Position numbers and translations under genes: made by a program. The notes under the pieces were generated by a model. The model had not been told where the DNA came from and did no database searches. It saw only the letters and a program-made list of their open reading frames with translations. DNA of 64,000 bases from Allobranchiibius sp. CTAmp26 (GTDB lineage Bacteria > Actinomycetota > Actinomycetes > Actinomycetales > Dermatophilaceae): NCBI RefSeq assembly GCF_017565405.1, contig NZ_JAGEKR010000019.1:1-64000 (forward strand), in the 5' to 3' direction. Of the stretch, positions 37,927-46,000 are shown in pieces (position 1 is the first letter of the stretch; every line of letters starts with the position of its first letter).

Positions 37927-39229
37927 CCGGAGCGAGCACGCGGCCCTCTCGCGCCTGCTGCGCGACGAGGGTCCGCGTGTGCTGGCCACGCTCATCCGCA
38001 CCACCGGTTCGTGGCAGCTCGCCGAAGACGCCGTGCAGGACGCTGCCGAGCGGGCCCTACGGACCTGGGCGCGTGACGGCGTGCCGGCCCAGCCACGCGC
38101 CTGGCTGACCCTGACCGCACGCCGCTGCGCCATCGACGCCCTCCGACGAGAGACGGCGCGTGCGGGCAAGGAGGCCGAGGCGAGCCGCTCGCTGTCGCTC
38201 CTGGAGGACCTGCGGACCGACGCTGCGCACGACGTCGTCGAGCCCTCATGGATGATGCGCGACGACATGCTGCGGCTGCTCTTCACGTGCTGCCATCCGT
38301 GCCTGCCGGTGCAGGCGCAGGCCGCGTTGGCCCTGCGCACATTGTGCGGACTGACCACTGCCGAGGTCGCCAGCGCGTTGCTCGTGCCCGAGCCGACCAT
38401 GGCCAAACGCCTGACCCGGGCGAAACGCAAGATCACCGTCGCAGCCATCCCTTACCGAGCCCCGACGGGTGACGAACTGCCGACCCGCCTGGCCGGCGTG
38501 GCGGCCACCATCTACCTGCTCTTCAACGAGGGGTACCACGCAACCGGGGGCACCAGCGCGATGCGCCGGCAGCTCACCGCCGAAGCCATCCGACTCGCCA
38601 CCCTGGTCGACGAGCTGCTGCCAGGCCGGATCGAGGTGCTCGGACTGCGGGCTTTGCTCCACCTGCAGGATGCGCGCGCTCCCGCGCGGGTCGACGCACA
38701 CGGTGACCTCGTGCTGCTTCGCGATCAGGACCGGACCGCTTGGGATACCGGCCAGATCCGGCTCGGGCTGTCCCTGCTCGGCCAGTGCCTGCGACACGTC
38801 ACCGACCGGCCGAACCAGTACACCGTTCAGGCGGCGATCGCGGCGTGCCACGACCTGGCGCCGTCCTGGGAACGCACCAACTGGGCGGCCATCGTCAGCT
38901 GGTACGACGTGCTGGTCGCCATCACTCACACCCCCGTCGTGCGCCTCAACCGGGCCATCGCCATCGGTGAACTGCGCGGCCCCGTCGCGGCCCTCGCCGA
39001 ACTGGAGCGGATCTCCTACCTGGACGGCTACCTGCCGGCCGTCGCGGCCCGCGCCGAGCTTCTCGCCCGGGCCGGCCGCGACGCCGAGGCGCTGGACGCC
39101 TTCGCGACGGCGATGCGGCTGCCCGGCAACGACGCCGCCAAGCACGCGGTCGCGAAGCGTTTCGACGAGCTCGCGACCGTCGTGGCGCAGGGATCCAGTG
39201 CTCAGCGGCCGCAGTCCTCGCTGCCGTGA
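37907..39229 (+). CDS. ECF42-type RNA polymerase sigma factor with C-terminal extension
   Basis: This is a 440-residue sigma factor. Region 2 is WQLAEDAVQDAAERALRTWA .. AWLTLTARRCAIDALRRE, region 4 is ALALRTLCGLTTAEVASALLVPEPTMAKRLTRAKRKI, and a large C-terminal domain (residues about 185-430) has TPR-like helices with VSWYDVLVAI and PVVRLNRAIAI, the ECF42 hallmarks. In this group the extension replaces an anti-sigma factor. The start at TTG 37907 overlaps the YCII gene by 20 nt; the region-2 homology needs this N-terminus, but the codon is unusual and coupling is assumed. Confidence 0.9.
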   Translation: MAPRTADRSEHAALSRLLRDEGPRVLATLIRTTGSWQLAEDAVQDAAERALRTWARDGVPAQPRAWLTLTARRCAIDALRRETARAGKEAEASRSLSLLEDLRTDAAHDVVEPSWMMRDDMLRLLFTCCHPCLPVQAQAALALRTLCGLTTAEVASALLVPEPTMAKRLTRAKRKITVAAIPYRAPTGDELPTRLAGVAATIYLLFNEGYHATGGTSAMRRQLTAEAIRLATLVDELLPGRIEVLGLRALLHLQDARAPARVDAHGDLVLLRDQDRTAWDTGQIRLGLSLLGQCLRHVTDRPNQYTVQAAIAACHDLAPSWERTNWAAIVSWYDVLVAITHTPVVRLNRAIAIGELRGPVAALAELERISYLDGYLPAVAARAELLARAGRDAEALDAFATAMRLPGNDAAKHAVAKRFDELATVVAQGSSAQRPQSSLP

Positions 39230-39275
39230 CGGGCCAACGGCACGGCAGCACCGGCACGAAGCGCCCATCGACCGT

Positions 39276-39809
39276 CTAGCGGAAGAACAGCGCCATCCAG
39301 ACATCGTCCACGTAGGAACCGTCCGGCAGCCTGATCTCGTCGATCAGGCGACCTTCTTCGACGAACCCGTGTCTGTCATACAGCGTCAGCGCAACGGAAT
39401 TGGTCGACAACGCGCGCAGCCCCAGCTTGCGCACTCCACGTCGACGGGCTTCCTCGATCGCGGCTTCGATCAGGAGTGACGCGATGCCTCGGCCTCGAGC
39501 GGACGGTGAGACGGCGAGGGCATCGAAGTGCAGCACGTGCTCGTTGGAGACCACCCGCATGTGGCGCGCTACTCGGGCATATCCGACGACGTGGCCGTCG
39601 ACCTCCGCGACGACGACATCTTCGGGTCTGCGCCATTGTGTGAAGAACGGCAGCGACGCATCCTGGGGTGGGGTGACCCACAGTTCCGGCGGCCACGACT
39701 CGGCGTCCAGGACGGCCAACACACGATCGTCATCGGGGGCAGCGGGACGGATCACCACAGGACCAGGAGTGAGACCGTCATGGCTGCTCGACCTCGGCTC
39801 GTCTGACAT
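39276..39809 (-). CDS. GNAT family N-acetyltransferase
   Basis: This is a 177-residue protein. The acetyl-CoA site is DALAVSPSARGRGIASLLIEA (R-G-R-G-I-A loop), with LGLRALSTNSVALTLYDRHGFVEEG as the C-terminal alpha4/beta7. It resembles small-molecule acetyltransferases; the substrate is unknown. It is convergent with the ECF42 gene (46-bp gap). ATG 39809 gives MSDEPRSSS. Confidence 0.87.
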   Translation of the reverse strand: MSDEPRSSSHDGLTPGPVVIRPAAPDDDRVLAVLDAESWPPELWVTPPQDASLPFFTQWRRPEDVVVAEVDGHVVGYARVARHMRVVSNEHVLHFDALAVSPSARGRGIASLLIEAAIEEARRRGVRKLGLRALSTNSVALTLYDRHGFVEEGRLIDEIRLPDGSYVDDVWMALFFR

Positions 39810-39977
39810 GCCCTCACCGTATGGCTCGATCGCCGCGACAACCCTCCCGGCGTGGGAGCGACCTCGGAACGTCGGAGCGACACGGTGTGTCGGTGGGCCG
39901 TGCCAGGATCGGCGATCCGGACAGCTGCCCTGGGACGTCCCATACGGTCCCAGCCGATCGGACAGAAGGTGACGCCA

Positions 39978-40676
39978 GTGAGCGACCACATGGACAGCCC
40001 GCCCGACCCGAAGCACACCTTGACGGAGTTGGAGGTGGTCGGCGAACAGCTGGCCGACTGGCGGATGCTGATCGACCGGCTGCACGCCAGCTTCGACACC
40101 GGTGATTTCCGCACCGCGGTCGAACTCGTGGACGCCGTCACGCTGGTCGCTGAGGAGATGAATCATCATCCCGACCTCGACCTGGCCTACGGGCGGCTCG
40201 ACGTCCGGCTGATCAGCCACGACGTCGGCGGGGTGACCTCGCGCGACGTGGCGCTGGCCAGGGCCATCAGCGAGCTGGCCCGAGCAGCCGGGGCCACCTC
40301 GCATCCGGAGCGCACCAGCGTCCTCGAACTGGGCCTCGATTCGGCCGACGAGGCGCAGATCAGGCCGTTCTGGGCGGCCCTGCTCGACTACGACACGGTG
40401 CAGGCCTGGGGGGAGTTCCAGCTCCGCGACGCCACCGGACGTCGGGCGTCGATCTGGTTCCAGCCCACCGGGGCCCACGACGTTCCGCGGCAGCGTTGGC
40501 ACCTCGACCTGCGCATCCCGCCCGAGGTGGTGCAGGGCCGCATCGCTGCCGCGATCGAAGCCGGCGGCGAGCTGGTCGACGACACTGCCGCGCCGGCGTT
40601 CTGGGTGCTGGCCGACCCGCAGGGCAACCGCGCCTGTCTGACCACGTGGGAGGGCCGGGAGGCGCACGACGGGTGA
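39978..40676 (+). CDS. Fused pterin-4a-carbinolamine dehydratase and VOC domain protein
   Basis: This is a 232-residue protein. The first half is PCD-like: DFRTAVELVDAVTLVAEEMNHHPD with the catalytic His-His, then GGVTSRDVALARAISELA. The second half is a VOC/glyoxalase_6 domain (VLELGLDSADEAQIRPFWAALLDYD .. RQRWHLDLRIPPE .. VLADPQGNRACL). PCD dehydrates 4a-hydroxytetrahydrobiopterin, and some are cofactors of regulators. The GTG at 39978 has AAGG 10 nt upstream; ATG 39990 is an alternative. The fused pair occurs in other actinomycetes but the combined role is unknown. Confidence 0.85.
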   Translation: MSDHMDSPPDPKHTLTELEVVGEQLADWRMLIDRLHASFDTGDFRTAVELVDAVTLVAEEMNHHPDLDLAYGRLDVRLISHDVGGVTSRDVALARAISELARAAGATSHPERTSVLELGLDSADEAQIRPFWAALLDYDTVQAWGEFQLRDATGRRASIWFQPTGAHDVPRQRWHLDLRIPPEVVQGRIAAAIEAGGELVDDTAAPAFWVLADPQGNRACLTTWEGREAHDG

Positions 40677-40767
40677 GAGACGTGTCGGCGACCGAGATCG
40701 ACCTGCTGAGAAGGATCTCGCACACCCCTCGACGCGAGGGGTGATCCGCTAGGGTTTCCGCAGATCG

Positions 40768-40780
40768 GGAACATTGTTCC
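40768..40780. promoter_or_regulatory. GGAACATTGTTCC palindrome before iclR gene
   Basis: A perfect 13-bp dyad, 45 nt before the iclR-family GTG start. Palindromes of this size near the own gene are typical of IclR autoregulation. A related TTCCGGGAA lies before glcD at 41765-41773. Confidence 0.55.
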
Positions 40781-40825
40781 AGGTGGCAGGCCGCCGCGCG
40801 CACGGCGACGGGGAGAGGTGGCTGG

Positions 40826-41611
40826 GTGCCTCAGAACAATGAGTCAAGCGGAGTGCAGTCGGTCAGCCGCGCGTTCGTCATCCTCGAGACTCTCGCTCAG
40901 GCCGGCGGATTCGCGACCATTTCGCAGCTGGCCAGCACCACCCGGATTCCGCTCGCCACCATTCATCGGCTGCTGCGATCGCTCGTCGATGAGGGGTATG
41001 TGCGCCAGGACCCTTCGCATCGGTATGCACTGGGCTCCCGGCTGATCCGGCTCGGAGACGTCGCTCGCCAAGCGCACAGCGTCTGGGCTCAACCCAGGTT
41101 GCAGGCGCTGGTGGACGAGATCGGCGAGACGGCGAATCTTGCCGGTCTCGAGGGCGATGCCGTCGTCTACGTGGCGCAAGCGCCGTCCCCGTACGCGGTT
41201 CGGATGTTCACCGAGGTGGGCCGCCGCGTCTCTGCCCACTCCACCGGAGTCGGCAAGGTGCTGCTGGCCCAGCTCGGCGACGACGACGTACGTCGGTTGG
41301 TGCAGCGCACGGGGATGCCGGCCAGTACGGAGCACACCATCGGCAACCTCGCCGAGCTCATTCTCGAACTGGGCCGGATCCGGCAACTCGGCTACGGAGT
41401 CGACGAGGACGAGCACGAACTGGGCGTGCGATGTGTCGCCGTCCCACTCCACGATGCCCCGGGCAACCTCGCCATCTCGGTGTCCGGACCGTCCGGGCGG
41501 CTCACCCGGGCTCGCATCGAACAGATCGTCCCGGCCCTGCACCGCGTCGCCACCGAACTGAGCCAGGATCTCTCGGAGGCGCGGGTGGGTGACCGCGCGG
41601 CGGTGCTCTGA
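40826..41611 (+). CDS. IclR family transcriptional regulator
   Basis: This is a 261-residue regulator. The N-terminal winged HTH is SVSRAFVILETLAQAGGFATISQLASTTRIPLATIHRLLRSLV (in parts), and the ligand-binding GAF-like domain has HSTGVGKVLLAQL and GYGVDEDEHELGVRCVAVPLHD, the IclR signature. The GTG start at 40826 follows GGAGAGG. It is oriented like glcDEF and the permease 200 bp downstream, so it probably controls them in response to glycolate or a related acid; this is inference from position. Confidence 0.9.
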   Translation: MPQNNESSGVQSVSRAFVILETLAQAGGFATISQLASTTRIPLATIHRLLRSLVDEGYVRQDPSHRYALGSRLIRLGDVARQAHSVWAQPRLQALVDEIGETANLAGLEGDAVVYVAQAPSPYAVRMFTEVGRRVSAHSTGVGKVLLAQLGDDDVRRLVQRTGMPASTEHTIGNLAELILELGRIRQLGYGVDEDEHELGVRCVAVPLHDAPGNLAISVSGPSGRLTRARIEQIVPALHRVATELSQDLSEARVGDRAAVL

Positions 41612-41630
41612 AGCCAGGCCCGACGTCGTC

Positions 41631-41647
41631 CCCGCGGTGACCGCGGG
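41631..41647 (+). terminator. Small hairpin after iclR gene
   Basis: cccgcgg (41631-41637), loop TGA, ccgcggg (41641-41647) form a GC-only 7-bp stem, 19 nt after the iclR stop. It could end the regulator transcript before the glcD promoter. Confidence 0.5.
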
Positions 41648-41730
41648 TGCGGTCGACCGACCTGATCCGACACGGATTCGCAACGTTCACCCTGCCCACC
41701 GCGAGGTGCGCCGTGGTGCATCGCACCCCA

Positions 41731-41773
41731 TTGACGTGACCTACGTCACCGCATAGTGTTCGATTTCCGGGAA
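41731..41773 (+). promoter_or_regulatory. Promoter and operator region of glcDEF
   Basis: A housekeeping-type promoter is visible: TTGACG (41731-41736), 17-bp spacer, TAGTGT (41754-41759). Within the spacer the inverted repeat TGACGT (41732) / ACGTCA (41743) overlaps the -35, and the dyad TTCCGGGAA (41765-41773) lies near the start of transcription. Both are candidate sites for the IclR regulator. Confidence 0.62.
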
Positions 41774-41812
41774 CGACTTCCCGTACAGCGGAAACATCCG
41801 AGGAGTCGCTCG

Positions 41813-43300
41813 ATGAGTGTCACCACCCTGACGCAGCGGTCCCAGCAGATCGCCAGCACCCTGCGGTCGCAATTCGTGACCGCCATCGGGGAGTCGGGAG
41901 TGATCACCGATCCTGGTGAACTACGGACCTACGAGTGCGACGGCCTCACCGGCTACCGCACCACTCCTGCCATGGTCCTCCTGCCGCGCTCCACCCAGCA
42001 GGTCGCCGCGGCCGTGAAGCTGTGCGCAGAGCATGGTGTGCCGTTCGTCGCTCGCGGAGCCGGGACAGGGCTGTCCGGAGGAGCGCTCCCGGTGAGCGAC
42101 GGCATCGTGATCGGCCTGTCCCGGATGCGCGAGGTCATCGGTATCGACCCGGACAACGCGCGGATGACGGTGCAGCCCGGCGTCACCAACGCCGGCATCT
42201 CGGTGCTTGCCTCCCCGCACGGTCTCTACTTCGCTCCCGACCCGTCGAGTCAGATCGTCTGCACCGTCGGAGGGAATGTCGCCGAGAACAGCGGCGGCGC
42301 GCACTGTCTCAAGTACGGCTTCACCTCCAATCACGTGCTGGGGGTGACGTTCGTGACCCCCGACGGCAGCATCGTGCACCTCGGCGGCGACAACAGGGAC
42401 TCCATCGGGCCCGATCTCCTCGGGGTGATCGTCGGCTCGGAGGGCACGATGGGCATCGTCACCGAGGTCACGGTCCGGTTGCTGCATCGTCCCGAGTCGG
42501 TGCGCACCCTGGTCGCCGACTTCGCCTCGGTCGAGGAGGCCGGTCACGCCGTCGGCGACCTGGTCGCCGCCGGTGTCATCCCGGCCGCTGTGGAGATGTT
42601 GGACAATCTCGCGATAGAGGCCTGCGAGGAAGCCACCGGTGCCGGTTTCTCCCGTGACGCCGCCGCGGCCCTCATCGTCGAGGTGGACGGGTTCGACACC
42701 GAGTGCGAAGCCGACTTCGACACGGCCCGGCGGGTGTGTGAGTCCAACGGCTCGACGCAGATCCGGATACCCACCAGCGACAGCGAACGGGCGCTGATCT
42801 GGAAGGGACGCAAAGCGGCGTTCGCGGCGATGGGCCGGATCAGCCCGGACTACTTCGTCCAGGACGGGGTGATCCCGCGCAGCAAACTGGGCCCGGTCCT
42901 GACCCAGATGGACGAGATGGCCCGCGAGGCCGGACTACGGGTGGCCAACGTCTTCCACGCCGGCGACGGCAACCTGCACCCGTTGGTGTTGTACGACGCC
43001 CGCCACGAGGGGGAGGCCGACAAGGCGGAGCACCTCGCGACCGCGATCGTCGAACTGTGTGTACGCACCGGCGGCTCGATCAGTGGCGAGCACGGAATCG
43101 GCGCCGACAAGGCCTGCTCGATGATGAAGATGTTCACCCCGGACGACCTTGCCGTCATGAAACGAGTGCGCGATGCATTTGACCCCGACGGCATCTGCAA
43201 TCCCGGAAAGATCTTCCCGACTCCTCGGCTGTGCGGGGAACTGCCCGGGCCCTACCGCCCGCATCCGTTGGAGACCGCCGGCGTCATCGGACGCGGGTGA
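41813..43300 (+). CDS. glcD: Glycolate oxidase FAD subunit GlcD
   Basis: This is a 495-residue FAD-binding oxidase of the GlcD/LDH family. The FAD domain has RGAGTGLSGGALPVSDG and GGNVAENSGGAHCLKYGFTS; the C-terminal domain has FHAGDGNLHPLV and ISGEHGIGADK. It oxidises glycolate (or a related 2-hydroxyacid) to glyoxylate with GlcE and GlcF. The ATG at 41813 has GAGGAG 8 nt upstream. The first gene of the glc operon. Confidence 0.94.
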   Translation: MSVTTLTQRSQQIASTLRSQFVTAIGESGVITDPGELRTYECDGLTGYRTTPAMVLLPRSTQQVAAAVKLCAEHGVPFVARGAGTGLSGGALPVSDGIVIGLSRMREVIGIDPDNARMTVQPGVTNAGISVLASPHGLYFAPDPSSQIVCTVGGNVAENSGGAHCLKYGFTSNHVLGVTFVTPDGSIVHLGGDNRDSIGPDLLGVIVGSEGTMGIVTEVTVRLLHRPESVRTLVADFASVEEAGHAVGDLVAAGVIPAAVEMLDNLAIEACEEATGAGFSRDAAAALIVEVDGFDTECEADFDTARRVCESNGSTQIRIPTSDSERALIWKGRKAAFAAMGRISPDYFVQDGVIPRSKLGPVLTQMDEMAREAGLRVANVFHAGDGNLHPLVLYDARHEGEADKAEHLATAIVELCVRTGGSISGEHGIGADKACSMMKMFTPDDLAVMKRVRDAFDPDGICNPGKIFPTPRLCGELPGPYRPHPLETAGVIGRG

Positions 43301-43306
43301 CCGTCG

Positions 43307-44506
43307 GTGAGTGACACCACTCAGAGAGTTGCGCCCAGCGATCTGGAAGAGGCCAGCAGAGTCCTGCGCGACAGTGCATCCGACGGGCGCACCTTGCTGT
43401 TCGGCGGCGGTGGCACCAAGGCGCAGTGGGGTGGGATCGCAGACCCGACCGACGTCCAGATCAGCACCGAGAGGTTGCACGCCCTCATCAGCCACCACCC
43501 TGGGGAGATGACGGCCGCGGTCGGCGCCGGGATGCCTCTGCAGACCCTGCAGACCCAGCTCGCGGAACAAGGCCAGTGGCTCGCCCTCGACCCGGCCACC
43601 GAACGACACAGCGCGACCATCGGCGGGCTGCTCGCGACCGGCGATGCCGGCCCCCGTCGACTGCGGTTCGGGACGATGCGCGACCTCGCCATCGGCGCGA
43701 CTCTGCTGCTGGCCGACGGGACCACCGTGCACAGCGGAAGTCATGTCATCAAGAACGTCGCCGGATACGACCTCACCAAGTTGTTCTACGGCTCCCTCGG
43801 GAGCCTCGGACTCATCGGCGAAGTCATCCTGCGGCTCCATCCCCTGCCGGCGTCGAGCGCGACGGTGGTGGCCGGCGCCACCGCACCTCAGGCCACCGTC
43901 GCCGCACTTGAGCTGAGCCGATCCGGCGTGGAGCCCACAGCTGTGGAATGGCTCGATCCTGCCGGTCCCGACGACGACCCGACGCTGCTCGTCCGGCTCG
44001 ACGGCAGAGCCCACGGCACGGCCGCAGGGTCGGCCCGGGTCGCGAAACTCCTGACCGACCAAGGCCTGTCACCCCACCTCCTCGACCAGGACGAAGCCGA
44101 CCGTCGATGGGCCGCAGTGGCGGAGGCGGCCACCGGCGGACCGGACGACAGCGTCGTACGGGGTGGGGCGTTGCCCGACAGGTCAGCGCAACTCGTCGAG
44201 TCGCTGCACACCCTCGCCGACGAGCACGGAGTGTCCGCGGCAGTCGCGAGCAGCATCGGGCTCGGGCTGCACACCGCGGTCCTGCGCGGCCCCGCGAAGG
44301 CACAGGCGGACGTCGCACGGCAATGGCGCCACAGCGTCGAAGCCGTCGGCGGCAGCTGCTCGCTGCGATCTCGCCCCGCGGCGGTCGCCGACCAACTCGC
44401 CCCGTTCGGCACGCCACCATCCACCGCGGCGCTGCTGCGCGCTGTCAAGCTCCAGCTGGACCCGTTCGAACGATGCGCACCGGGGCGGTTCCGCGGCTGG
44501 TACTGA
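43307..44506 (+). CDS. glcE: Glycolate oxidase subunit GlcE
   Basis: This is a 399-residue FAD-binding protein, shorter than GlcD. FGGGGTKAQWG, GGLLATGDAGPRRLRFGTMRD and IKNVAGYDLTKLFYGSLGSL match GlcE. It starts at GTG 43307, 6 nt after the glcD stop. The C-terminal segment FERCAPGRFRGWY is typical of the family end. It works with GlcD and the Fe-S subunit GlcF. Confidence 0.93.
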   Translation: MSDTTQRVAPSDLEEASRVLRDSASDGRTLLFGGGGTKAQWGGIADPTDVQISTERLHALISHHPGEMTAAVGAGMPLQTLQTQLAEQGQWLALDPATERHSATIGGLLATGDAGPRRLRFGTMRDLAIGATLLLADGTTVHSGSHVIKNVAGYDLTKLFYGSLGSLGLIGEVILRLHPLPASSATVVAGATAPQATVAALELSRSGVEPTAVEWLDPAGPDDDPTLLVRLDGRAHGTAAGSARVAKLLTDQGLSPHLLDQDEADRRWAAVAEAATGGPDDSVVRGGALPDRSAQLVESLHTLADEHGVSAAVASSIGLGLHTAVLRGPAKAQADVARQWRHSVEAVGGSCSLRSRPAAVADQLAPFGTPPSTAALLRAVKLQLDPFERCAPGRFRGWY

Positions 44507-44557
44507 ACCCTCGATCTTCGCCCGACACCACCCCGACCGGCCCGAACGGACCTTGGC

Positions 44558-45940
44558 ATGAGCGATCAGACGACGTCGTCGCACGACACCACCCCCGCAC
44601 CTGCGAACCAGCTGCCCGACACCGCTCTCCAGGTGCAGGACCACGGGGACACGGGAGTCTTCGACGCCTTCCATCCACCCACCGACGAGATGATCTCGGA
44701 CTGCGTGCACTGCGGGTTCTGCCTGCCCGCCTGTCCGACGTACACCTTGTGGGGGGAGGAGATGGACTCTCCGCGCGGTCGCATCTACCTGATGAAGGCC
44801 GGCCGTGAGGGCACGGTCGAGATGGACGAGACCTTCACCAGCCACTTCGACGCCTGCCTGGGCTGTATGGCGTGCGTCAGCGCATGCCCCAGCGGCGTGC
44901 AGTACGACCAGCTGCTGGAGGCGGTGCGGCCCCAGATCGAGCGCAACTACACCCGCGACCGGGGCGACCGGATGTTCCGGGCCGCGATCTTCTCCCTCTT
45001 CCCCTACCCGAACCGGCTGCGGGCCGCAGCGGTGTTCGGCACGCTGTATCAACGCTCCCTCCGCAAACCACTGCACAGGTCGGGGCTCCTGGACAAGTTG
45101 CCCGGGCGGCTGCGGGCCCTCGAGGCGCTGTTACCGCCGATGGCTCTGCGGGACATCCGGACCCGCCTCGATGAGCACACTCCGGCGGTCGGTCCGACCC
45201 GGCACCGCGTAGCGATGCTCACCGGGTGCGCGCAGCAGGTGTTCTTCTCAGAGGTCAACGCCGCCACGGCGCGCGTGCTGGCAGCAGAGGGCTGCGACGT
45301 CGTCGCGCCGGCGGACCAGAAGTGCTGCGGTGCCCTGTCGGTCCACGCGGGCCGCGAGCCCGAGGCGCTCGACCGTGCCCGTGCCCTGATCGACCGGTTC
45401 CTCACACTCGAGATCGACAGCATCGTGGTCAACGTCGCCGGTTGCGGCTCGACCATGAAGGACTACGGCACGCTGTTGCGCGACGACCCGCAGTACGCCG
45501 ACAAGGCCGCGCGGTTCTCCGCCAAGGTGCGAGACGTCAACGAACTGCTGGACGAGCTGGGCCCGGTCGCGCCGCGTCATCCGATCCCGGGCCGTGTCGC
45601 CTACCACGACGCGTGCCACCTCTCACACGCCCAACAGATCCGGTCGCAACCGCGCGCCGTGCTGGGCAAGATCCCGCAACTGGAGGTCGTCGACATTCCC
45701 GAGACGGACCTGTGCTGCGGATCCGCGGGGATCTACAACCTCGTCGAACCCGAGCCGGCCGAGGAGTTGGGTCGCCGCAAGGTGGCGAACATCGTCAGTG
45801 TCGAGCCGGACATGATCGCCACCGCCAATCCCGGGTGTCTGCTGCAGATCCGGCGGTATCTCGACCCCGAGGTCAAGCTCTACCACCCGGTGCAGCTCGT
45901 GGACTTCTCCATTCGCGGAATCAACCCCCTCGTGCCCTAG
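44558..45940 (+). CDS. glcF: Glycolate oxidase iron-sulfur subunit GlcF
   Basis: This is a 460-residue protein with two 4Fe-4S motifs (CVHCGFCLPACPTY and CLGCMACVSACPSG) and two C-terminal CCG domains: TGCAQQVFFSEVN with CCGALSVHAG, and YHDACHLSHAQQ with DLCCGSAGIYN. It accepts electrons from GlcD/GlcE and passes them to the membrane quinone pool. It starts at ATG 44558, 51 nt after glcE. The N-terminal 30 residues are a Thr/Pro/Asp-rich extension. Confidence 0.94.
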   Translation: MSDQTTSSHDTTPAPANQLPDTALQVQDHGDTGVFDAFHPPTDEMISDCVHCGFCLPACPTYTLWGEEMDSPRGRIYLMKAGREGTVEMDETFTSHFDACLGCMACVSACPSGVQYDQLLEAVRPQIERNYTRDRGDRMFRAAIFSLFPYPNRLRAAAVFGTLYQRSLRKPLHRSGLLDKLPGRLRALEALLPPMALRDIRTRLDEHTPAVGPTRHRVAMLTGCAQQVFFSEVNAATARVLAAEGCDVVAPADQKCCGALSVHAGREPEALDRARALIDRFLTLEIDSIVVNVAGCGSTMKDYGTLLRDDPQYADKAARFSAKVRDVNELLDELGPVAPRHPIPGRVAYHDACHLSHAQQIRSQPRAVLGKIPQLEVVDIPETDLCCGSAGIYNLVEPEPAEELGRRKVANIVSVEPDMIATANPGCLLQIRRYLDPEVKLYHPVQLVDFSIRGINPLVP

Positions 45941-46000
45941 ACCACCGACCGGTACGCCGCTGCTCTTCTCACCTGGTTTCTCGCACCCGGAGGTGTCGCC

